From CBDFNC01 sp965249895 (GTDB taxonomy: Bacteria > Pseudomonadota > Gammaproteobacteria > Enterobacterales > CBDFNC01): 64,000 bases of DNA. This document shows, in pieces, positions 18,203 through 25,832 of the stretch. The stretch covers positions 1,178,001 to 1,242,000 of the forward strand of contig CBDFNC010000001.1 in NCBI GenBank assembly GCA_965249895.1. The letters run 5' to 3'. Each line of letters opens with the position of its first letter. Within the stretch, counting starts at the first letter, position 1. The notes under the pieces were generated by a model. It did not search any database, had not been told where the DNA came from, and worked only from the letters and a program-made list of their open reading frames with translations. The position numbers and the translations under genes are program-made.

Positions 18203-18838
18203 TTAAGGTTTTAAGAAATCTGCTTCAGAGATGACCAAATATGCGTTATCGGTAGCCTGATACTTGAGTAGCACCAGCTTGTCGCCTCGAACCAGCTGAT
18301 TGGGGCTGTCTGCCCTTACTTTTAAGATCAACCCGGCGCCACCATCATCCAGCCTGGCCTCTCCAAACTCTTCATTCACTTCCCCGGTCCTCAAGGTCAC
18401 TGTGCGGCCAACCAAATCGTGTTTACCGGTTGCCGAAGTTTTACGAAAAAGGGTTTTTAACGGGTTTATAAAAATTGAGGTGATAGGGCAGGCCAGGATA
18501 AAAGCGACCACTATAGTGAGGCACCCAATCAGGGCGCTTAACCAGCCAGGTGGAATAAATGACCAAAAAAGATAAACAGTAAAGTAACTGAGCAGCCAGC
18601 CAAACAGGGTGATAAAGGTAAATACTATGGTAGTGGGAATGCCGTCCAGCTTTAATTTCATCAGCAGGCCGGTGAAATTGATGCCTGAGTTATCCACATC
18701 AAATTCGGTATCAAAGTCCAGAATGTCAATATCTAGCAAACCTAACGAGGCTACGATCCAATAAAGGCAAAACAGGCCTAAGAATATGGTGTAGATCAGG
18801 GTTGGAAAAGAACTGATATTGGCCACAAAAGCATTCAT
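18203..18838 (-). CDS. NfeD/YqiJ-like membrane protein with OB-fold domain
   Basis: Protein of 211 residues with three or four hydrophobic segments (about residues 12-35, 68-92, 95-120) and a C-terminal soluble domain, about 140-205, of beta character (LVGRTVTLRTGEVNEEFGEA, RGDKLVLLKYQ), consistent with the OB-fold of NfeD/YqiJ proteins. These are the usual genetic partners of flotillins and YqiK. GGAGTTGTT precedes the ATG. It is the first gene of the operon that continues with flotillin, the DUF3686 ATPase and the PLD protein, so the operon promoter should lie in 18839-19055, which it shares with the divergent small gene. Confidence 0.85.
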   Translation of the reverse strand: MNAFVANISSFPTLIYTIFLGLFCLYWIVASLGLLDIDILDFDTEFDVDNSGINFTGLLMKLKLDGIPTTIVFTFITLFGWLLSYFTVYLFWSFIPPGWLSALIGCLTIVVAFILACPITSIFINPLKTLFRKTSATGKHDLVGRTVTLRTGEVNEEFGEARLDDGGAGLILKVRADSPNQLVRGDKLVLLKYQATDNAYLVISEADFLKP

Positions 18839-19055
18839 AACAACTCCATGATGGCGCCTTTAGTTAAATAAAAAAAATCTCAAAAACTTAAAATGCTGTT
18901 TTTTATATCAATAAATCTAAAGGGGTTCAATGGTACATATGACCCTTTGTGATGTGAACATTAACGAAAGTTAATCTGAAAGACATCTTGGGTTTACCTG
19001 CTGGGTTATATAGTGAGTCCATATCAACGCGGCAGTGAACTTAAAGAGGTAAAAG

Positions 19056-19337
19056 ATGAATATGATTTCTTCGTTAAAATCCAGGTTTGATCGCGTTAAA
19101 GCAAATTTTTTCACCACGCCGGAAGGCGGAGTGATCAGCCCATTTAAAGCGATCGTCGGCGCATTAGTTTTGACTGGATTGTTTTTATTAATGCTGCCCC
19201 TGCTTATGGTCTTGTTTGTCTTTCAGCTGGGGTTGGTTTTGGTAGGTTTAGTTGCGGCCCTATTTATGGGGTCACGGAAACCTAACGTTAGGTGGGAAAA
19301 TGGAGAGAAAGTGATTAACCCTCAAGTGGGTTCTTAA
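19056..19337 (+). CDS. Small membrane protein, 93 residues
   Basis: The protein has a short charged N-terminus and a long hydrophobic region (residues about 31-72: FKAIVGALVLTGLFLLML and onward) able to form two membrane helices, then a polar tail NVRWENGEKVINPQ. AGAGG lies at a good distance before the ATG. I do not recognise a family. It is divergent from the flotillin operon and may share its control region, so it may belong to the same membrane response; that is inference only. A tandem hairpin array follows. Confidence 0.7.
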   Translation: MNMISSLKSRFDRVKANFFTTPEGGVISPFKAIVGALVLTGLFLLMLPLLMVLFVFQLGLVLVGLVAALFMGSRKPNVRWENGEKVINPQVGS

Positions 19338-19411
19338 GTTGTAGAAGTTGAGTTTTGTAGTTTTTTTAAGCATATCCTAAGTTTTTTTTGATGGTCATTG
19401 CTCGTCACCAT

Positions 19412-19825
19412 CCCTTTAACCCACTGTACCCTGCAGTGGGTTTTTTTTATCTTCCAAAAGGGAAACTCGCAGGCTCGTGAACAACTATGCCCTTTAACCC
19501 AGAGTACCCTGCAGTGGGTTTTTTTTATCTTCCAAAAGGGAAACTCGCAGGCTCGTGAACAACTATGCCCTTTAACCCAGAGTACCCTGCAGTGGGTTTT
19601 TTTTATCTTCCAAAAGGGAAACTCGCAGGCTCGTGAACAACTATGCCCTTTAGCCCACTGTACCCTGCAGTGGGCTTTTTTTATCTTCCAAAAGGGAAAC
19701 TCGCAGGCTCGTGAACAACTATGCCCTTTAACCCACTGTACCCTGCAGTGGGTTTTTTTTTATCTTCGAAAAGGGAAACTCGCAGGCTCGTGAACAACTA
19801 TGCCCTTTAACCCACTGTACCCTGC
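19412..19825 (+). repeat. Tandem array of terminator-like hairpins, 78-bp unit, six copies
   Basis: A 78-bp unit begins at 19412, 19490, 19568, 19646 and 19724 (the last spans 79 bp), with a partial sixth copy from 19803. Most units contain AACCCACTG ... CAGTGGGTT around a TACCCTG loop followed by eight Ts, a perfect intrinsic terminator, then a constant segment with AACTCGCAGGCTCGTGAAC. Units 2 and 3 have a mismatched left arm (CCCAGAG). Unit 4 has paired changes on both arms (AGCCCACTG / CAGTGGGCT) that keep pairing. A long open frame runs through the array only because 78 is a multiple of three; I do not regard it as a gene. Confidence 0.95.
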
Positions 19826-19835
19826 TGATTTTTTT

Positions 19836-20036
19836 GGAACCAATCATAACAAAGGATGTTGGGTAACAATTGCCGGGTTGGCTGTAGGAGCGGATGCCTC
19901 TCTATAAGTGAAGAGGGCGAAGCCTGTGCCGGCAAGGTTCGCCGAACGCGCATCCATGCATTTAACATCTCATTCCTGAGATGGGTTCGGCGCCTACCAA
20001 TCCTGCTGGAGCTGTTACCCAGATTTGATAGGTACC
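19836..20036. mobile_element. MITE-like dispersed element, copy 1
   Basis: A segment of about 200 bp is shared with 30589-30774. Its ends are imperfect inverted repeats: GGAACCAATCA then TGGGTAACA on the left, and their reverse complements (TGTTACCCA, TGATAGGTACC) on the right. The interior shares AAGGTTCGCCGAACGCGCATC and a CTGAGATGG(G/A)TTCGGC segment with copy 2. It has no coding capacity. It sits inside the last unit of the hairpin array: the left flank ends ...CTGTACCCTGC and a T-run, and the right flank resumes with a T-run and the unit's TATC.TTCAAAA segment, so it inserted after the array formed. Confidence 0.75.
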
Positions 20037-20098
20037 GTTTTTTCTATCCTTCAAAATGAAAGCTTGCGGCTCGTGAATCGCTACGTCTTTACCCGTTA
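20037..20098 (+). repeat. Degenerate right half of an array unit beyond the element
   Basis: TTTTTTCTATCCTTCAAAA, then GAAAGCTTGCGGCTCGTGAA and CGTCTTTA match the second half of the 78-bp unit with about ten differences. This is the continuation of the unit interrupted by the element at 19836-20036, or a seventh, older unit. From 20099 to 20313 I see only AT-rich sequence that should contain the promoter of the CHASE2 gene. Confidence 0.65.
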
Positions 20099-20313
20099 TT
20101 TTTTACCGTTTTTTTTAAACATTAAAAAGAACTGAGTGAAAGTCCTCGTATTCTCAACTGCTAGCGTAAAGATCAAATAAATATAAAATTTAGATCACGC
20201 AATGGGAGATCCGAGCTGGTATAGCTACCACTAATAATGCTATTGATGATAATGTTTTTAGTTCGCTGTAATTGATTCTTAAATGCAGAATTGTTTGTGG
20301 GGATATACGTTGG

Positions 20314-21762
20314 ATGCAGATAAAACGTATTAAGCTCGGCATAGTGCTTTTTCCTATAGGGCTGTTATTAATTATTTTGTTAAACCCTTTAGGTTTACGA
20401 ACCGCGGCCGAAAAGCACAGTGAAGACCTTGCTATCAGCTTTTATGCACCTTGGCATCCTGCCGGTGCACGACAAGATATAACAGTCATATTGCTTGACG
20501 ATGCTTTCTTGCAACAATATTCCAGAAAGTATCCAGTTCCTTATCGTGACTTATCACATTTACTTAAGGTGATTGGCCATTTTCAACCAAAGGCTGTGTT
20601 TTTTGATTTGCTGCAGCATTATGAACACTCCAAAGGGGTAGAGCGTTGGCTGCGTCGGCTCAAGCAAGCTCCTTACCCCGTATATCTCGCCAGTAACGTT
20701 TCCTATGATACTGAAGCGGTAATGAAGGACCCTTTGTCTTTGCGCAGCAGACTCAACAATGTGGCCGAATTTACTGCAATAAGCTGGAGTGGACAGCAAC
20801 ATTATTATCCACTGTTTGTTGACTGGAACCAGCAAGAGTTACCAACAGCCGCCATGTCGTTATATCAGACTTGGTGCAGGGAAACGCCATCTCGTTGTAA
20901 AAACAAAATTCAGCAAATACAAGATGTTAAGCTGTTTTCTGAACCTATGATTGTTCGTTGGAGTAATCAATATGATCAGCGGCAAGCTGTTTTTTTGCGG
21001 TTGAGCCAAGCTTGTCAGAATATCGAAAGAAGTAAGCTGGCACAATTATGGGCAGCCATCAGATCGCACTTAGAATATGGGTTTACTTCCTACGGCAAGC
21101 GTCAGGAGACAAACCGTCATCCTTGCCCTCCTGTACTGGCCGTTTCTGCGACCAAATTGTTTGCCGCGGGTTCGCTGGCATCTAAAGATCTTGTCTATGC
21201 ACTTAAAGACCGAATGGTTCTCGTCGGTTATAACCTGCAAGGTGCTCCTGATATGGTTAGATCCCCGGTTAACGGCTCGTTATCTGGGGTGTTTTACCAT
21301 GCCGTCGCGCTGGACAACCTGATTAACTTTGGTGATAAGTACTGGCATGTATCCCCGTCTATCGAAGGGTTTGGCGTTAATCTCAGTGATGTTTTAGAGG
21401 GCCTGCTTCAGGCCCTTGTCTTGCTTATCGTAACCCTTTATCGCTATCAAAACGATGGAAGTGAGCTTGGTACTGCAGATGAGGATAAAGTACCTCGTAT
21501 TTGGCTTATTTCATTGTTTTCATTATTGCTTGGAGCCCTGTGTTTGGTTTGGGTCTCGCACTATATATTCAGCCTTGGTCCGGTGAATTGGTACGTATTT
21601 TTAATTATCGTCGCAATGGCGGCGCCTACCCTGCTTGGCAACCTCATCAAAGGCAGGTTAACCCGCTTTTTTGATGTGTTGAAGAAATATCGTATTACAT
21701 GGATTAGGGCACTGAAGAAGCGCACAGCAAAACTTTTTGAAAATTCAACCAGAGTGGAGTGA
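20314..21762 (+). CDS. CHASE2 domain membrane protein
   Basis: Protein of about 482 residues with an N-terminal membrane helix (LGIVLFPIGLLLIILLNPLG), a large extracytoplasmic CHASE2-type sensor domain (AISFYAPWHPAGARQDITVI, RDLSHLLKVIGHFQPKAVFF, LKDRMVLVGYNL) and C-terminal membrane helices (about 370-395, 405-430, 435-455). No kinase, cyclase or other output domain follows, so it looks like a sensor without a classical output. I prefer the ATG at 20314 to the TTG at 20272, because the membrane helix then has a normal position and a GGGG lies upstream. It overlaps the next gene and probably forms an operon with it and the M48 lipoprotein. Confidence 0.85.
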   Translation: MQIKRIKLGIVLFPIGLLLIILLNPLGLRTAAEKHSEDLAISFYAPWHPAGARQDITVILLDDAFLQQYSRKYPVPYRDLSHLLKVIGHFQPKAVFFDLLQHYEHSKGVERWLRRLKQAPYPVYLASNVSYDTEAVMKDPLSLRSRLNNVAEFTAISWSGQQHYYPLFVDWNQQELPTAAMSLYQTWCRETPSRCKNKIQQIQDVKLFSEPMIVRWSNQYDQRQAVFLRLSQACQNIERSKLAQLWAAIRSHLEYGFTSYGKRQETNRHPCPPVLAVSATKLFAAGSLASKDLVYALKDRMVLVGYNLQGAPDMVRSPVNGSLSGVFYHAVALDNLINFGDKYWHVSPSIEGFGVNLSDVLEGLLQALVLLIVTLYRYQNDGSELGTADEDKVPRIWLISLFSLLLGALCLVWVSHYIFSLGPVNWYVFLIIVAMAAPTLLGNLIKGRLTRFFDVLKKYRITWIRALKKRTAKLFENSTRVE

Positions 21763-22139
21763 ACATGAATAGCTTTAAAAAAGTGATGATATTGACTTGG
21801 CTAGTTCTTTTTTCAGCAGTTGCCTTGGCGCAAGAAAAAGTTCGAATTCTCGACTTTTTAATGGATGAAGTCGAAATTTGCGACAAGAGTGAGGCTTGTC
21901 GAGATGTAGACAGGAGCAAATTACCTGATCCAACCAAAGTTCCATTAGCGGTAAAACGATTCGATGAAGGGCAAGGAATGGTGATGTTTGAGCACAATGG
22001 GTTGGAGCACTGGATCCATCAGTCAGAAGTAAAATTAAATGTAACCGCTTTGTCTACTGTCATTTGCACCACTCAAGATGTATCACGAAAAAGCGATGCG
22101 CAAACGTTTGGTATACATGGTCTTGGTGAGGGGTGCTAA
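21759..22139 (+). CDS. Exported hypothetical protein, 126 residues
   Basis: A clear signal peptide (KKVMILTWLVLFSAVALAQE, cleavage after ALA-Q) is followed by a small mature domain of about 100 residues with four cysteines (ICDKSEACRD, VICTTQDV and the terminal GEGC). This suggests a disulfide-stabilised periplasmic protein. The stretch GMVMFEHNGLEHWIHQSEV may be a small beta barrel. I do not recognise a family. The gene starts at a GTG that overlaps the CHASE2 stop by four bases (ATG at 21765 is the alternative) and ends one base before the M48 gene, so the three are almost certainly co-translated. Confidence 0.75.
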   Translation: MNMNSFKKVMILTWLVLFSAVALAQEKVRILDFLMDEVEICDKSEACRDVDRSKLPDPTKVPLAVKRFDEGQGMVMFEHNGLEHWIHQSEVKLNVTALSTVICTTQDVSRKSDAQTFGIHGLGEGC

Positions 22140-22142
22140 GTG

Positions 22143-23750
22143 ATGAAGTGGATAATAGTTGTTTTTATGATGTTGCTAGGCGGTTGCGCAACGAACGACT
22201 TGATGCCCCTGGTGGGTAGCACTTATGAATCAGTAGACGGGACCTATCTGAAGCAGCAAGTTTCAGGAGCTGGGCATAACCCTACCGGCAAAAAAAAGGA
22301 AGACAAAGGGGGATACAATTCATTGCTAAACAGCCGGGCAGCGATTGACCAGGATCTCATTGATATTGACTACCTGGATAAATATCTCAACGGAATATTA
22401 GCTAAGCTTTTAGCCCAATGGCCTTTAGCTGTAGATCAGAAAGTACGCGTAATGGTAACTACTGAACGCAGCTTCAATGCGAGAGCGACCCTTAACGACA
22501 TCGTATTATCTATGGGGATCCTTGGTGATGTGGAGTCGGAAGATGAATTAGCCTTTGTTATCGCTCATGAGTTGTCCCATATACTGCTTAGACACCAAGA
22601 TACAAATGACTACTTTGCAAAACAAAGTGTGCTTGTGAGTAAAGCTGCAAATGCCGCTATGTTAACCGCCGCTGTCGATGATTTAGGGGTGCAGCGAAAC
22701 GGGGAAAAATTTCAGCTAATTGACAAAGATGAAGCATCAACTCAAGGGAAAATGGAGGATGCGTATCGAGCAAGTTTAGCGGTGAATCGACTGAGCCGAG
22801 ATGTGATTAATTCTGCCATGGCCCGCCGGGATGAGAATGAAGCCGATTTGTTGGGGGTGGATCTAATGGTAAAGGCGGGTTACAGCGCGTTTGGTTATGC
22901 CAAGGTACTGGAAAGGTTAGAAAGTAGCCAAGTCTTCACCAAGCAACAGTTAAAACAGAAAAAGGCCGAATTCCAGGAGGTCGTTACTGTCTTGTCTAGC
23001 AAGAAGATCCCTCTGGAAGGAAATAGCTTGAAAAGTGTCGTTTATCTTGCGGCGAATGAATCTGCCACACAAATGTTACAAAAGCTTTCGGAGCGCCATG
23101 GGTCTCCGGAAGATAGAAAGGGAGATTTGGCCCATTATGTTAAACGAGAGTACCGCAAGGAACGGAAAAGACAGGTAAAAACCAAGGAGTTGACTCAGAA
23201 TCTGAGAACTGGAGCGGGGGCGTACATGCTAGATAAATACTGGAAAGCTTCGGAGGCGTTGCGGGCAGTTGAACATGGCGCTATTAAACAAGCGGAAAAA
23301 CTCGCTCGTGAAGCTGTATCTGGCCCGACTTCGGGGCATGCGTACCCGAGACTTGCTTTTTATTCTGTTCGTCGCGCCCAGGGAAATGAGAAAAAAGCGA
23401 TTTCAAACCTCAATATGATTAACCGCTGGGATATGGCTTCGGCGCAAACCTTTGCACTGGCCGCACAGGCTTACCGACGTTCAGGCATGTTGACTGAAGC
23501 CCTCGATGTACTCGGTAAGGCGGAGAGCGCCTTAGGTACAAAAGACCCCATATACTCAGAGCTGATAGCAGTATATAAGGCGAAAGGTGATGGTGTGAAC
23601 ATGGCTAGAACACTCACGGAATGTCGTAAAGTTAAAGAAACTAATATAGTTGCTCAATGCCATCAGGCTGCTGGGCAACCCATTCCACAAAAGAGTTTGA
23701 TAGAAGGAAATAATTTGCTGAAGTATATTCCCGACTTTGTAAATTTATAG
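22143..23750 (+). CDS. M48-family metalloprotease lipoprotein with TPR-like tail
   Basis: Zinc metalloprotease of the M48 family, the group of BepA/YfgC and LoiP. The N-terminus MKWIIVVFMMLLGGC ends in a lipobox cysteine, so it should be a lipoprotein. The active site is AHELSHILLRH (HExxH, near residue 142), with the third zinc ligand probably in the glutamate motif DENEADLLGVDLM. The second half is helical and TPR-like (EALRAVEHGAIKQAEKLARE, AQAYRRSGMLTEALDVLGKA). Relatives degrade or assemble outer-membrane proteins. It directly follows the small exported protein and the CHASE2 gene, suggesting envelope-stress duty. A strong hairpin lies beyond the stop. Confidence 0.9.
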   Translation: MKWIIVVFMMLLGGCATNDLMPLVGSTYESVDGTYLKQQVSGAGHNPTGKKKEDKGGYNSLLNSRAAIDQDLIDIDYLDKYLNGILAKLLAQWPLAVDQKVRVMVTTERSFNARATLNDIVLSMGILGDVESEDELAFVIAHELSHILLRHQDTNDYFAKQSVLVSKAANAAMLTAAVDDLGVQRNGEKFQLIDKDEASTQGKMEDAYRASLAVNRLSRDVINSAMARRDENEADLLGVDLMVKAGYSAFGYAKVLERLESSQVFTKQQLKQKKAEFQEVVTVLSSKKIPLEGNSLKSVVYLAANESATQMLQKLSERHGSPEDRKGDLAHYVKREYRKERKRQVKTKELTQNLRTGAGAYMLDKYWKASEALRAVEHGAIKQAEKLAREAVSGPTSGHAYPRLAFYSVRRAQGNEKKAISNLNMINRWDMASAQTFALAAQAYRRSGMLTEALDVLGKAESALGTKDPIYSELIAVYKAKGDGVNMARTLTECRKVKETNIVAQCHQAAGQPIPQKSLIEGNNLLKYIPDFVNL

Positions 23751-23757
23751 CTAAGTG

Positions 23758-23788
23758 GAGCGGCCACCTTGCTAAGAGGTGGCCGCTC
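23758..23788. terminator. Strong hairpin between convergent genes
   Basis: GAGCGGCCACCT and AGGTGGCCGCTC form a perfect 12-bp stem with a seven-base loop between the M48 gene and the convergent Dabb gene. It lacks a clear T-run on either side, so termination may depend on the stem alone. Confidence 0.6.
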
Positions 23789-23792
23789 GATA

Positions 23793-24155
23793 TTAGAAGT
23801 CGTATACCTTCATTTTTAACAGGTATGGCTTCACTTCCTCTTTCACCAGGGCTTGATGTTGAGGGTGCTTAAGGAAAGCTTGCATGCTTTCCTGGCTGTC
23901 TATGGTGAAATTAATCCCGAGTGAGAAGCTGCCGTCCACCATAGGACGGTCACTTTTTATGGCTGCTCCTAACTTAATGCTTTCTATGCCGGGGATGTTT
24001 GCCAGGGCCAGTGTCTTTTCCTTGATTAGTTCGACCTGGCTTTGTGGTGTCCCTGGATTAAACCAAAGTAGTACTATATGAGTCACTGGATTGGCGAAAC
24101 TTATACTGCTGACCAGTAGTAAACTGACTGCCAAAAGAAACCTTAACTTTCCCAT
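23793..24155 (-). CDS. Exported Dabb (stress-responsive A/B barrel) protein
   Basis: A 120-residue protein with a signal peptide (LRFLLAVSLLLVSSISFANP) followed by a dimeric alpha/beta-barrel Dabb domain. Hallmarks are VTHIVLLWFNPGT, IESIKLGAAIKS and the C-terminal MQAFLKHPQHQALVKEEVKP. Such proteins are small ferredoxin-like folds; in plants and bacteria they are stress-induced or catalyse aldol-type ring closure, but most bacterial ones are uncharacterised. Export to the periplasm is unusual enough to note. AGGGAAAG precedes the ATG. No partner gene is evident. Confidence 0.85.
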   Translation of the reverse strand: MGKLRFLLAVSLLLVSSISFANPVTHIVLLWFNPGTPQSQVELIKEKTLALANIPGIESIKLGAAIKSDRPMVDGSFSLGINFTIDSQESMQAFLKHPQHQALVKEEVKPYLLKMKVYDF

Positions 24156-24297
24156 GATTCTTTCCCTGTTTTTGTGAAAAACATTTATGTTACCTTTTTT
24201 GCAGGACTTTATATTGCTGTTTATTTACGCACAATATAAAATCTCGCGCCAAGTTTCCCACCGAACCTAGCTAGTTTCCATCCTGAAACGCCGATTC

Positions 24298-24401
24298 TGT
24301 CATTCCCTCGCACGTGGTGGTCCGACATCTCGGAATCCAGCGGCCTGACAACTAGCTCGGTGCCCGTGTTAGGCCACTGGATTGCCAGGCAAGCTGACAA
24401 T
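24298..24401. repeat. Degenerate palindromic intergenic repeat
   Basis: GTCATTCCCTCG ... GGAATCCAGCGGCCT is mirrored by AGGCCACTGGATTGCC ... GCTGACAA; the inner arms 24334-24346 and 24371-24383 pair with one mismatch. It resembles the class of short 'GTCATTCCCGC...GGAATCCAG' intergenic repeats common in proteobacteria. The rest of 24156-24495 is non-coding with no other signal I can name. Confidence 0.5.
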
Positions 24402-24564
24402 TACTGAGTTCGTTGTGATAGTGGTGACTAACTTTAAGCTTTCGTAAAACGACAAGCTTGGATGCTAAGAATATGACGGAAGAATAAATAGTTGAGTTTC
24501 AGGACGGGCACTAGCTAGTGCAAGCTTTCTGGCTTTCGAAGCCTCAGATAGGGTTGCGACCCTA

Positions 24565-25449
24565 GTGTCGGCTTGTGTCTCGTCCAAAAACAATTTCAGC
24601 GAGGTTTATGTTGTCGATTCAAGTTTTAAATTGCTGGGCAAGGTTCCTATTGCAAACTTACTGTTAGCAAAAAAAAGTCAGCATTTGGTTGAGCTTATGG
24701 ATGAGGTGCTTATTTCATGTCCAGTGGATAAAGAGCCACAAGTTGCCGCCGACTTATTTGCCCTGCACAGACTTGATGATTTACCTCTGGTTGATGAGCA
24801 TGAACGTTTGGTCGCCGTATTAAGCCATCTAGATGTGAGGGGTGAATACTCTTCGCGAAATAGGGGGAGTGAGGAGCAAGGGTACCTGCAGACTTCCGTT
24901 TGGCAACATTTTCATAATCGGGTTTACTGGCTTAGCGTTCTGAGCGTTTTAGGCTTGGTTTCCGGGGTTATTATAACCAGCTACCAGGATGTCCTGCAGG
25001 CCTTGATTATTTTAGCCATGTATATGCCTATGGTGGCTGATACTGGTGGCAATGCTGGCAGCCAGTCGGCCACAGTTATCATCCGTGGGTTGGCCCTGGG
25101 TGAAGTTAAGTGTCGGGACTGGATAAGTGTCATCTGGAAAGAGCTGCGTATTTCTTCGGTGATCGCTTTGTTTATTGGTGGACTGGGGTTCGCTAAAGTT
25201 GCCTTTTTATCCCAGGGTGCAGACATACCTTTGGCATTTGAAATCAGTACCATAGGTATGGTGATCGGTCTGGCGCTGGCCTTGCAGGTTGTCACTGCGA
25301 CCATTATTGGCGCTATGTTACCACTGGCGGTTCACCGTTGTAAGCTGGATCCCGCTGTGATTGCCAGTCCGGCGTTAACCACGCTGGTGGATATCACAGG
25401 AATGTTGATCTATTTCTTTGTCGCAACCCAAATGTTAGGAATTCAGTAA
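24565..25449 (+). CDS. MgtE-family magnesium transporter, possibly 5' truncated
   Basis: The visible protein (294 residues) has a CBS pair (EVYVVDSSFKLLGKVPIANL; DDLPLVDEHERLVAVLSHLD) and the five-helix MgtE channel domain with the hallmark PMVADTGGNAGSQSATVIIR and LTTLVDITGMLIYF. Full MgtE proteins are about 450 residues and carry a helical N-terminal domain before the CBS pair; it is absent here. The frame upstream of the GTG at 24565 stays open back to a TGA at 24493 and still reads like CBS sequence (ASFLAFEASDRV), so the called GTG is probably not the original start. Either a short MgtE with a non-ATG start or a decayed gene is possible. Confidence 0.8.
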   Translation: MSACVSSKNNFSEVYVVDSSFKLLGKVPIANLLLAKKSQHLVELMDEVLISCPVDKEPQVAADLFALHRLDDLPLVDEHERLVAVLSHLDVRGEYSSRNRGSEEQGYLQTSVWQHFHNRVYWLSVLSVLGLVSGVIITSYQDVLQALIILAMYMPMVADTGGNAGSQSATVIIRGLALGEVKCRDWISVIWKELRISSVIALFIGGLGFAKVAFLSQGADIPLAFEISTIGMVIGLALALQVVTATIIGAMLPLAVHRCKLDPAVIASPALTTLVDITGMLIYFFVATQMLGIQ

Positions 25450-25476
25450 CGATAGCTTATCTGGTTTAGTTATAAA

Positions 25477-25500
25477 AAAAACGGCCTTAAACCCGTTTTA
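25477..25500 (+). terminator. Weak intrinsic terminator after the mgtE-like gene
   Basis: AAAACGG and CCGTTTT form a short stem with a CTTAAAC-type loop 28 bases after the transporter stop; the flanking A-run and T-run are short. Moderate support only. Confidence 0.45.
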
Positions 25501-25565
25501 TGTATGGCATAAACCCTCTGCCGAACCGGTCGATATAGATAGGGAAGGCTGGTTTTGGAGGAAGT

Positions 25566-25790
25566 ATGTACAGGCCAATTATGACTAAATTAGTTAGGCG
25601 TAGATTACATGATACCAATCGACTGCTTATTGCATTCCTTTCCCTGCTCAGCTTGATTGTAGAGGGCTGGGCGGCAGACTTGTTCGTGATGTCTGCTGTT
25701 TTGATGTGGTTATGGTTACCTGAGTGTGAGGTTCTAATGCTAAAAGTGCGTCCGGTGTACGGCAGGTGGAGACAATATTTTAAAGCCTGA
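25566..25790 (+). CDS. Small membrane protein, DUF805-like
   Basis: A 74-residue protein with a strong GGAGGAAG ribosome binding site before its ATG. The N-terminal part reads LVRRRLHDTNRLLIAFL, matching the RRLHDxxR motif that marks DUF805 membrane proteins, followed by one or two hydrophobic helices (LLIAFLSLLSLIVEGW; LFVMSAVLMWLWL). It is shorter than a full DUF805 protein (about 110-150 residues), so it may be an internally reduced member. An overlapping 166-residue frame on the minus strand has no such support and I treat it as a shadow. A convergent hairpin follows. Confidence 0.55.
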   Translation: MYRPIMTKLVRRRLHDTNRLLIAFLSLLSLIVEGWAADLFVMSAVLMWLWLPECEVLMLKVRPVYGRWRQYFKA

Positions 25791-25804
25791 TTTATTGACT
25801 GAAC

Positions 25805-25826
25805 TGCCGGTGTAAGTACACCGGCA
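25805..25826. terminator. Hairpin between convergent genes
   Basis: TGCCGGTGT and ACACCGGCA form a perfect 9-bp stem with an AAGT loop, between the small membrane gene and the convergent lactonase gene. A short TTTG follows on the plus strand. Confidence 0.6.
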
Positions 25827-25832
25827 TTTGAA

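Noticed and set aside
19398..19793. 131-codon open frame through the tandem hairpin array
   Set aside because: It exists only because the 78-bp repeat is a multiple of three; it has no ribosome binding site and its sequence is the repeat read as protein.
19412..19825. CRISPR array
   Set aside because: Units are contiguous without variable spacers and contain a terminator hairpin; no cas genes are near. The same reasoning excludes the prfC array.
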